NCBI GenBank assembly: GCA_947443815.1
Contig: CANEXR010000080.1
Location: forward strand, 1 to 10,795
DNA from: Flavobacteriaceae bacterium
Lineage (GTDB): Bacteria; Bacteroidota; Bacteroidia; Flavobacteriales; Flavobacteriaceae
Direction: 5' to 3'
Length of the DNA: 10,795 bases
This document shows, one piece after another, positions 1-6,535 of the stretch. The position numbers were made by a program, and so were the translations under genes. The notes beneath the pieces are model-generated. The model was given only the letters and a program-made list of their open reading frames with translations. It had not been told where the DNA came from and made no database searches. Positions within the stretch are counted from its first letter, which is position 1; each line of letters begins with the position of its first letter.

Positions 1-599
1 ATTTCTTTATCACCCCAGTTTACTAATTCTGGGTCCGTTTTTTTTAAAGTACCCGCTAAAGCAATAGTCGTGATTTTTTTATTTTCAGATTGTATCAGTT
101 GCTCTGGTGTAGCCCCTAACCAAATCCCGATTTTTGGATGAAAAAAGCAGTAAACAAAAGTAGTTGAATACAATTGGACTAATTGTTCAAAAATGGCAAA
201 CAAATCAAAATCAACCAATTCTACTGATTCTTTTCGGGACAGAACTACTTTTTTAAACGCCTCATTTTGTATCGCTTGAATCCCATTTTTTACCAGATTT
301 TCAAAGGCTTTTTTTTCTAATTTATTAGGAGAAATTAGAGTTTCTTTTTTAGAAATTAGAGTTTCTTTTTTATTGCAAAAACCTGTCACTATTTCAGATT
401 GATTTTCTGGAATAAAATAGTTTTCTTTTCCATCAAAAGAAGCAAAAACAAAACCTTTTTCAGTAAAATCTGCTATTGAATATAAAATATCATTTTGTTG
501 AAAAACACCAATAACAGTTGCGGAATTAGGCTTGCAATACAATATAAAAGGAAGGTTTTGTACAAATTGATTTTTAGCTTTATCTAAAAGGTCTTTCAT
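1..599 (-). CDS. menF: Isochorismate synthase, chorismate-binding family (partial, C-terminus off the left edge)
   Basis: Converts chorismate to isochorismate, the first committed step of menaquinone (or catecholate siderophore) synthesis, in the cytoplasm. The start ATG is at 599-597; 199 codons are visible and the reading frame is open to the window edge. Family motifs in the visible part are KVVLSR (residues 117-122), whose lysine matches the general base of EntC/MenF; WLGATPEQL (160-168), whose E166 probably matches the general acid; and TIALAGT (178-184). The rest of the catalytic domain, including the C-terminal Mg-binding part, lies outside the window. The full-length enzyme is usually about 350-430 residues. 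It follows the MenI-like thioesterase gene with a one-base TAATG overlap, so it is probably translationally coupled. That neighbour favours the menaquinone role over a siderophore role. A seven-residue tandem repeat lies in the poorly conserved stretch before the catalytic core. Family assignment is firm; the choice of MenF over EntC is inferred from context. Confidence 0.9.
   Translation of the reverse strand, partial: MKDLLDKAKNQFVQNLPFILYCKPNSATVIGVFQQNDILYSIADFTEKGFVFASFDGKENYFIPENQSEIVTGFCNKKETLISKKETLISPNKLEKKAFENLVKNGIQAIQNEAFKKVVLSRKESVELVDFDLFAIFEQLVQLYSTTFVYCFFHPKIGIWLGATPEQLIQSENKKITTIALAGTLKKTDPELVNWGDKE
330..371. repeat. Perfect 21-bp tandem duplication inside menF
   Basis: Two identical 21-bp copies (330-350 and 351-371) stand head to tail; each begins AGAAATTAGAGTTTC. 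The unit is a multiple of three, so the frame is kept and the protein carries KKETLIS twice in a row (residues 77-90). It lies between the N-terminal part of the enzyme and the catalytic core that begins near residue 95. The copies have no differences, which suggests a recent slippage or duplication event. Confidence 0.9.
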
Positions 600-1036
600 T
601 ATTTATTGTCTAATTTTCTTCTTGGCAAAACCATGTTTGTCAATTTGCATAGCGAAATCAAATTACCTGATTCATCCGTAATTCTGATTTCCCAAAGATG
701 AATACTTTTTCCTTTATGAATAATTCTTGCAGTTGCAGTTACGATTCCTTCGCGCTTTGCTTTGAGATGATTGGCAGAGATTTCAATTCCACGAACTTCA
801 CTGAGTTCTGAATTTACATACAACATAGAAGCTGCACTACCCACACTTTCAGCTAATGCAACCGAGGCGCCACCGTGTAACAATCCCATAGGTTGGTGAA
901 CCGATGGATTTACTGGCATTGATGCTACCAAATAATCTTCGCCAGCATCAATATATTCTATATTTAAAGTTTGCATCAATGTGTTTTTTGAAACCTGATT
1001 GCAGTATTTAAGTATTTTTTCTTTGTCGAATGTCAT
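599..1036 (-). CDS. menI: Hotdog-fold acyl-CoA thioesterase, probable 1,4-dihydroxy-2-naphthoyl-CoA hydrolase
   Basis: Probably hydrolyses 1,4-dihydroxy-2-naphthoyl-CoA to DHNA and CoA in menaquinone synthesis. The 145-residue protein has the normal length of the PaaI/YdiI thioesterase family and resembles E. coli YdiI (MenI) throughout from memory. The core is QPMGLLHGGASVALAES (residues 48-64). Q48, H54 and E63 fall at the same residue numbers as the catalytic residues of YdiI. The later ANHLKAKREG segment also matches the family, and no signal peptide is visible. It is the first gene of a minus-strand operon. Its TAA stop shares one base with the ATG of the isochorismate synthase gene, and this context is the main argument for the menaquinone substrate over phenylacetate-type (PaaI) or enterobactin proofreading (EntH) roles. 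The leader is A/T-rich without a Shine-Dalgarno sequence, as is normal for Bacteroidota. Family is certain; substrate is inferred. Confidence 0.85.
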   Translation of the reverse strand: MTFDKEKILKYCNQVSKNTLMQTLNIEYIDAGEDYLVASMPVNPSVHQPMGLLHGGASVALAESVGSAASMLYVNSELSEVRGIEISANHLKAKREGIVTATARIIHKGKSIHLWEIRITDESGNLISLCKLTNMVLPRRKLDNK

Positions 1037-1080
1037 ATTTTTTACTTTAAAAATGTAAATTTAAAGAAAAGATACCTTAG

Positions 1081-1102
1081 AAAACAGCAAAAAAACTGTT
1101 TT
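1081..1102. repeat. Short inverted repeat in the divergent menI / lipoprotein intergenic region
   Basis: AAAACAG (1081-1087) and CTGTTTT (1096-1102) are perfect inverted arms around an 8-base loop. The element lies 44 bases upstream of the menI start and 70 bases upstream of the lipoprotein start, in the only region that can hold both divergent promoters. It could be an operator or a weak hairpin. In DNA this AT-rich, a 7-bp arm pair may be chance. No TAnnTTTG/TTTG promoter pair with proper spacing was found on either strand here. Confidence 0.35.
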
Positions 1103-1172
1103 ATAAAAGCATTTGTTTAATTCGCTATTAATCAAATTAGTTTTTTCCTATTTTTACAAAAAATCTATCGAA

Positions 1173-2699
1173 ATGCGTTTCATCACTTTACTATTTTTTA
1201 CAGGACTATTATTAACCATTTGCTCTTGCCGAAGTGATTTTGAAACCATAGCCAGTTCAGGAGATTTGGCCTTTTCAAAAGATACCATTTATTTAGATAC
1301 CGTTTTTACCAATATTGGTTCAAGCACTTATTCTCTAAAAGTCTACAATCACAGTAAAAAAGACATTACTATTCCGAATATACAACTCGAAAAAGGATTA
1401 AGTTCAAAATACCGAATGACTGTAGACGGAATGCAAGGAAACTCAGGAAAAATATTCAAAGATGTAACGCTCTTGGCAAAAGATAGTTTGTACATTTTTA
1501 TCGAAACAACTGCTAATAGTGCAGATGCAAATCCTACTGATTTTTTATATACCGACCAAATTCTGTTTGACAGCGGAACCAATCTTCAAAAAGTAGCATT
1601 AGTCACTTTAATACAAGACGCCATTTTTTTATATCCGCAACGTTTTGATGACGGAACAACAGAAACACTACCTATAGGCGACCAAGAAATTAACGGTTTT
1701 TATTTAAATGAAAACGACCCAATCAATGGTAATGAACTCCTATTTACCAACCAAAAACCCTATGTGATTTATGGATATGCTGCCGTTCCTTCTGGGAAAA
1801 CAGTAACTTTTGAAGCAGGTTCCAGAGTTTATTTTCATGCTGATTCAGGGCTGATTGTTGCCAATAATGCCAGTATTCAAGTCAATGGAAGCACCTCAAC
1901 AACCAACAAACTCGAGAACGAAGTCATTTTTGAAGGCGATCGATTAGAACCTGATTTTTCTGATGTCCCGGGACAATGGGGAACTGTTTGGTTAACCGAT
2001 GGAAGCACCAACAACACCATCAATCACCTAACCATCAAAAATGCAACTATCGGATTATTGATTCAAAATAATGACGCCACAACAGTACAACTAAAAAATA
2101 CCCAGATTTACAACAGTTCTAATTACGGAATTTTAGCCCAAACTGCAAAAATAGAAGGCGAAAACCTAGTGCTAAATAATGCAGGACAAGCCAGTTTAGC
2201 CTGCTCGTATGGAGGGAATTATACGTTTACCCATTGCACTTTCAATAATGATTGGAACAGCGCACAACAAGTGGCAGTTTCTTTGAGCAATTACAGTACA
2301 GGCGCAATTCCAGAAACTAAAGATTTGACCGAAGCGACTTTTAACAATTGCATCATTTATGGTTCCTATTCAAATGAAATGATTTTGAATAAAAAAACTG
2401 AATCTGCATTCCAATATCAATTCAATAATTGTTTGATTAAATTCGATAATGTTTCAAATTCCTTTAGCAATCATCCTGATTATCAGTTTGAAACAGACCC
2501 AATCCACTATAATGCGATACTTTTAAACAAAGACCCAAAATTCTTTTCAGTTTCTCAAAATAAATTCAATATCGATGAGACTTCTTCCGCTTTCGCAAAA
2601 GGGAATTCGGCTTATCTAATCCCGTTGGATGTTATAGGCAATACAAGAAGTTTACCTCCTGACTTGGGCGCTTATCAAAATAAACCCTTTCCGAAATAA
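1173..2699 (+). CDS. Surface lipoprotein with N-terminal Ig-like region and right-handed beta-helix region
   Basis: A predicted 508-residue lipoprotein. I chose ATG 1173 over a possible TTG at 1113 because the protein then begins with a textbook type II signal peptide: M-R, a hydrophobic stretch, and lipobox I-C-S-C with the lipidated cysteine at residue 19. The 20 extra residues of the longer form would precede that signal for no reason. After the cysteine comes R-S-D-F-E, like the Flavobacterium lipoprotein export signal, so surface display is likely. Residues about 25-150 (beginning near SGDLAFSKDTIYLDTVF) look like an ASH/Ig-like beta-sandwich found in many Bacteroidota envelope proteins. 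From about residue 197 to the end the sequence has beta-helix character: repeated short hydrophobic strands, NN/NS turns, the QWGTVWL segment (268-274), and a DLGAYQ ending typical of Bacteroidota beta-helix proteins. The ligand or substrate is unknown. Catalytic residues of a polysaccharide lyase cannot be identified, so a binding or structural role is equally possible. Confidence 0.8.
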   Translation: MRFITLLFFTGLLLTICSCRSDFETIASSGDLAFSKDTIYLDTVFTNIGSSTYSLKVYNHSKKDITIPNIQLEKGLSSKYRMTVDGMQGNSGKIFKDVTLLAKDSLYIFIETTANSADANPTDFLYTDQILFDSGTNLQKVALVTLIQDAIFLYPQRFDDGTTETLPIGDQEINGFYLNENDPINGNELLFTNQKPYVIYGYAAVPSGKTVTFEAGSRVYFHADSGLIVANNASIQVNGSTSTTNKLENEVIFEGDRLEPDFSDVPGQWGTVWLTDGSTNNTINHLTIKNATIGLLIQNNDATTVQLKNTQIYNSSNYGILAQTAKIEGENLVLNNAGQASLACSYGGNYTFTHCTFNNDWNSAQQVAVSLSNYSTGAIPETKDLTEATFNNCIIYGSYSNEMILNKKTESAFQYQFNNCLIKFDNVSNSFSNHPDYQFETDPIHYNAILLNKDPKFFSVSQNKFNIDETSSAFAKGNSAYLIPLDVIGNTRSLPPDLGAYQNKPFPK

Positions 2700-2724
2700 T
2701 TTATAAAAGTCTTTGCTTTTCACA

Positions 2725-2756
2725 TTTGCTCTTACTATTTATTTAAACTAAATTTG
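2725..2756 (+). promoter_or_regulatory. Bacteroidota-type promoter of purL
   Basis: TTTG at 2725-2728 and TAAATTTG at 2749-2756 match the -33 (TTTG) and -7 (TAnnTTTG) elements of Bacteroidota primary-sigma promoters exactly. The centre-to-centre distance is 26 bases, as expected. Transcription should start a few bases after 2756, giving a short untranslated leader of about 20-25 bases before ATG 2784. It is the best-formed promoter in the window and shows that purL is not dependent on read-through from the lipoprotein gene. Confidence 0.75.
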
Positions 2757-2783
2757 CATCGCAATACAACAAACACTACAACA

Positions 2784-5700
2784 ATGATTCATTTCTTTGA
2801 AAACCAAAGCAAAACTGTTTTTGCCGTACAAACGCAAAACGAAATTTCGGCTCAAGACATTTCAAAACTCAACTGGCTTTTTGCTGATTCCAATAAAATA
2901 GAAAAATCCGTATTGTCGGATTTTTTTGTTGGTCCTCGCGCCACCATGATTACTCCTTGGAGTACTAACGCCGTTGAAATTACCCAAAATATGGGCATTC
3001 AAGGAATTATTAGAATCGAGGAATTTCATCCAGCTACAGCTGATTTTTCAGATTTTGACCCGATGCTTTCGCAAAAATATACCGAGTTAAACCAAGCCAT
3101 TTTTACTATCAATGTACTTCCTGAACCTATTTTGGATATTGAAGACATTGCTGGTTTTAACAAATCCGAAGGTTTATCATTAAGCGCAGAAGAAGTGACT
3201 TACTTGGACAACTTAGCTATAAAATTAGGCCGAAAATTAACGGATTCTGAGATTTTTGCCTTCTCACAAGCCAATTCAGAACATTGCCGTCATAAGATTT
3301 TCAATGGTACTTTTGTTATTGATGGTGTAGAAAAAGAAACTTCTCTTTTTAAATTAATCAAAAAAACATCACAGGAAAACCCTAACGATATTGTTTCGGC
3401 TTACAAAGACAATGTGGCTTTTGTAAAAGGACCAAGAGTTCAGCAATTTGCTCCAAAAACTGCTGACAAACCTGACTTTTATGAAGTAAAAGAATTTGAT
3501 TCCGTTATCTCATTAAAAGCTGAAACACATAATTTTCCAACAACAGTAGAACCTTTCAATGGTGCTGCTACAGGTTCAGGAGGAGAAATTAGAGATCGTT
3601 TGGCAGGTGGTCAAGGCTCATTGCCAATGGCAGGGACAGCGGTTTATATGACTTCCTATTCGAGATTAGAAAAAAATCGCGAATGGGAGAACGCAGTTGC
3701 AGAAAGAAAATGGTTGTACCAAACACCAATGGATATTTTAATCAAAGCTTCGAATGGGGCATCTGATTTTGGAAATAAATTTGGGCAACCGCTAATTACA
3801 GGTTCTGTTTTGACTTTTGAACATGAAGAAAACAACCGCAAAATTGGATATGATAAAGTAATCATGCAAGCGGGTGGAATTGGTTATGGAAAATTAGATC
3901 AAGCCATCAAAAAGAAACCACAAGAGGGCGATAAAATCGTTATTTTGGGTGGAGAAAATTATAGAATTGGAATGGGTGGAGCAGCAGTTTCATCAGCAGA
4001 CACAGGTGCTTTTGGTTCAGGAATTGAATTAAATGCCATACAACGTTCCAATCCAGAAATGCAAAAAAGAGCGGCTAACGCCATTCGTGCTTTGGTTGAA
4101 AGTGACAACAATCCTATTGTTTCAATTCACGATCACGGAGCAGGAGGACATTTAAACTGTCTTTCTGAATTAGTTGAAGAAACAGGTGGTTTAATTGATT
4201 TAGACAAATTGCCTGTAGGAGATCCAACCCTTTCTGCAAAAGAAATCATTGGTAATGAATCCCAAGAACGAATGGGACTAGTTATCGGTCAAAAAGACAT
4301 CGCTATTTTGCAACGAATTGCAGACAGAGAGCGTTCGCCAATGTATCAAGTAGGTGATGTGACGGGTGATCATCGCTTTACATTCGAGTCAAAAACTACT
4401 GGATTAAAACCGATGGATTATGCTTTGGAAGATTTCTTTGGTAGTTCTCCAAAAACGGTAATGACTGACAAAACAATAGATAGAAATTATACTGATGTAG
4501 CGTATTCAATAGCTGATTTTGAAAGCTATTTACAAGATGTTTTACGATTAGAAGCAGTAGCTTCAAAAGATTGGTTAACCAATAAAGTCGATCGTTGTGT
4601 AGGTGGAAAAGTAGCCAAACAACAATGTGCAGGTCCCTTACAATTACCATTAAATAATTGTGGTGTCATGGCATTGGATTATCAAGGAATTGAAGGAATT
4701 GCTACTTCGATAGGACACTCCCCTATTGCCTCTTTGATTGATCCCGTTGCTGGTACAAGAACTGCTATTGCAGAATCTTTATCTAATATTGTTTGGGCTC
4801 CAATTAAAGACGGTTTAAAAGGAATATCCCTATCTGCTAACTGGATGTGGGCATGTAAAAACGAAGGTGAAGATGCCCGTTTGTATGCCGCCGTTGAAGC
4901 ATGTTCTGAATTTGCAATCGAATTAGGAATCAATATTCCAACAGGAAAAGATTCTCTTTCGATGAAACAAAAATATCCAAACGATGAAGTAATTGCTCCA
5001 GGAACGGTAATTATCTCCGCAGGTGGAAATTGTATTGACATCAAAAAAGTAGTAGAGCCTGTGTTGCAAAAAGACGGTGGTTCTATTTATTATATTAATT
5101 TATCGCAAGATGATTTCAAATTGGGAGGTTCTTCTTTTGCACAAATTAGAAATACGATTGGAAAAGAAACCTCGACTATTAAAGATGCTTCTTTCTTCAA
5201 AAATGCTTTTAATACCCTTCAAGAATTAATTTTAGACAATCAAATTCTAGCGGGACATGATATAGGAAGTGGTGGTTTGATTACTACTTTACTGGAAATG
5301 TGTTTTGCCGATGTGAATTTGGGCGCCAAAATTGATTTCTCTGTTTTCGAAGAAAAAGACATCATCAAATATCTTTTTGCCGAAAACATTGCTGTAGTTT
5401 TCCAAGCCAATTCAGACGAAGCGGTTGAAGCTAAATTGAAAGCAAATAATCTCACTTTCCATAAAATTGGTTCAGTTACTTCAACTGAAACTTTAGACCT
5501 TGGACATTTGACTTTGGATGTAAAAAAATACAGAGACATTTGGTTTGAAACTTCTTATTTATTAGATCAAAAACAAGCTAAAAACGGAACAGCAAAAGCA
5601 CGTTTTGAGAATTACAAAAACCAGGCTTTGAACTATACTTTTCCTGCACATTTTACAGGAAAAAAACCTGTTATAGACACTTCTAAACCAAAACCAAAAG

Positions 5701-6437
5701 CTGCTATTATTCGTGAAAAAGGAAGTAATTCTGAACGTGAAATGGCAAACGCAATGTATCTAGCCGGATTTGATGTAAAAGACGTCCACATGACCGATTT
5801 GATTTCGGGACGTGAAACACTGGAAGATATTCAGTTTATTGGTGCAGTTGGAGGATTCTCTAATTCGGATGTTTTAGGTTCTGCCAAAGGTTGGGCTGGT
5901 GCTTTCAAATACAATGAAAAAGCAAATACAGCCTTGAAAAATTTCTTCAAAAGAGAAGATACGTTATCGGTCGGCATTTGTAATGGGTGTCAATTGTTTA
6001 TGGAATTAGAAATGATTAATCCAGAGCATGAAGTACACGGAAAATTACTTCACAATGAAAGTCATAAACACGAAAGTATTTTTACTTCTGTAGAAATTCA
6101 AAAGAATAATTCAGTGATGTTATCTTCATTAGCGGGAAGCACACTTGGAGTTTGGGTTTCGCATGGGGAAGGAAAATTCAATTTACCAGAACCTGAGGCT
6201 AACTACACTATTGTTGGAAAATATGGATACGAAGGATATCCTGCTAATCCAAATGGTTCAGACTTTAATACCGCGATGCTGTGCGACAAAACAGGACGCC
6301 ATTTGGTTATGATGCCACACATTGAGCGTTCAACGTTTCAATGGAACTGGGCTCATTATCCAAAAGATAGAAATGACGAAGTTTCTCCTTGGCATGAAGC
6401 GTTTGTAAATGCTAGAAAGTGGATGGATAAAATTTAA
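2784..6437 (+). CDS. purL: Phosphoribosylformylglycinamidine synthase, single-chain PurL with fused glutaminase domain
   Basis: Catalyses the ATP- and glutamine-dependent conversion of FGAR to FGAM, the fourth step of de novo purine synthesis, in the cytoplasm. The protein has 1217 residues, slightly shorter than the 1295-residue E. coli enzyme and usual for Bacteroidota. Domain order: PurS-like N-terminal region (about 1-145); linker with FSQANSEHCRH (160-170); first AIRS-type synthetase half with ETHNFPTTVEPFNGAATGSG from residue 247; second synthetase half (about 600-960); class I glutamine amidotransferase (about 970-1217). The amidotransferase triad is present: nucleophile C1066 in GICNGCQ, then H1179 and E1181 in PHIER, where E. 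coli has PHPER. ATG 2784 is preferred over an in-frame TTG at 2754 because that TTG lies inside the promoter -7 element. No frameshift or truncation is seen. A purine-responsive riboswitch is unlikely, since the leader is only about 25 bases. Confidence 0.97.
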   Translation: MIHFFENQSKTVFAVQTQNEISAQDISKLNWLFADSNKIEKSVLSDFFVGPRATMITPWSTNAVEITQNMGIQGIIRIEEFHPATADFSDFDPMLSQKYTELNQAIFTINVLPEPILDIEDIAGFNKSEGLSLSAEEVTYLDNLAIKLGRKLTDSEIFAFSQANSEHCRHKIFNGTFVIDGVEKETSLFKLIKKTSQENPNDIVSAYKDNVAFVKGPRVQQFAPKTADKPDFYEVKEFDSVISLKAETHNFPTTVEPFNGAATGSGGEIRDRLAGGQGSLPMAGTAVYMTSYSRLEKNREWENAVAERKWLYQTPMDILIKASNGASDFGNKFGQPLITGSVLTFEHEENNRKIGYDKVIMQAGGIGYGKLDQAIKKKPQEGDKIVILGGENYRIGMGGAAVSSADTGAFGSGIELNAIQRSNPEMQKRAANAIRALVESDNNPIVSIHDHGAGGHLNCLSELVEETGGLIDLDKLPVGDPTLSAKEIIGNESQERMGLVIGQKDIAILQRIADRERSPMYQVGDVTGDHRFTFESKTTGLKPMDYALEDFFGSSPKTVMTDKTIDRNYTDVAYSIADFESYLQDVLRLEAVASKDWLTNKVDRCVGGKVAKQQCAGPLQLPLNNCGVMALDYQGIEGIATSIGHSPIASLIDPVAGTRTAIAESLSNIVWAPIKDGLKGISLSANWMWACKNEGEDARLYAAVEACSEFAIELGINIPTGKDSLSMKQKYPNDEVIAPGTVIISAGGNCIDIKKVVEPVLQKDGGSIYYINLSQDDFKLGGSSFAQIRNTIGKETSTIKDASFFKNAFNTLQELILDNQILAGHDIGSGGLITTLLEMCFADVNLGAKIDFSVFEEKDIIKYLFAENIAVVFQANSDEAVEAKLKANNLTFHKIGSVTSTETLDLGHLTLDVKKYRDIWFETSYLLDQKQAKNGTAKARFENYKNQALNYTFPAHFTGKKPVIDTSKPKPKAAIIREKGSNSEREMANAMYLAGFDVKDVHMTDLISGRETLEDIQFIGAVGGFSNSDVLGSAKGWAGAFKYNEKANTALKNFFKREDTLSVGICNGCQLFMELEMINPEHEVHGKLLHNESHKHESIFTSVEIQKNNSVMLSSLAGSTLGVWVSHGEGKFNLPEPEANYTIVGKYGYEGYPANPNGSDFNTAMLCDKTGRHLVMMPHIERSTFQWNWAHYPKDRNDEVSPWHEAFVNARKWMDKI

Positions 6438-6456
6438 ATCATAATTAATTCTTTAT

Positions 6457-6474
6457 TTGTAATTTAAATTACAA
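6457..6474. repeat. Perfect 18-bp palindrome between purL and the receptor gene
   Basis: TTGTAATTTAAATTACAA is self-complementary over all 18 bases, centred between 6465 and 6466. It begins 20 bases after the purL stop and ends 61 bases before the receptor ATG. It might be an operator for a dimeric regulator of the receptor gene or a weak transcript-end structure for purL. It has no spacer loop, is almost entirely A/T, and only four T residues follow it, so it is a poor classical terminator. Confidence 0.6.
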
Positions 6475-6492
6475 TTTTAAGACTATTTTAAG
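6474..6492 (+). promoter_or_regulatory. Direct repeat ATTTTAAG with 11-bp period, candidate activator site
   Basis: ATTTTAAG occurs at 6474-6481 and again at 6485-6492, so the copies are 11 bases apart, about one helical turn. They lie 32-50 bases upstream of the putative -7 element of the receptor promoter (6524-6531), where an activator could sit. Tandem half-sites with this period are typical of OmpR/PhoB-type response regulators. The function is inference from position and spacing only. Confidence 0.3.
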
Positions 6493-6523
6493 CTGTTTTT
6501 ATAAGCCGATTTAATACTTATAA

Positions 6524-6531
6524 TATATTTG
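6524..6531 (+). promoter_or_regulatory. Putative -7 promoter element of the receptor gene
   Basis: TATATTTG matches the Bacteroidota -7 consensus TAnnTTTG exactly. No TTTG is found at the expected -33 position (around 6500-6503, where the sequence is T-A-T-A), so the promoter is either incomplete, dependent on an activator, or a chance match. Its last base is only four bases before the ATG at 6536, which would give a leaderless or nearly leaderless transcript. Confidence 0.4.
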
Positions 6532-6535
6532 CTGG

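Noticed and set aside
1149..1156. TATTTTTA as a -7 promoter element for the lipoprotein gene
   Set aside because: Last base differs from TAnnTTTG and there is no TTTG at the expected -33 position.
2705..2720. AAAAG/CTTTT hairpin just after the lipoprotein stop codon, possible terminator
   Set aside because: Only five base pairs with a single G-C pair and no T run beyond the stem; too weak to support.
3656..5539. Several minus-strand open frames of 69-120 codons inside purL
   Set aside because: They lie opposite well-conserved purL coding sequence, resemble no family and have no leader; antisense shadows of the real gene.
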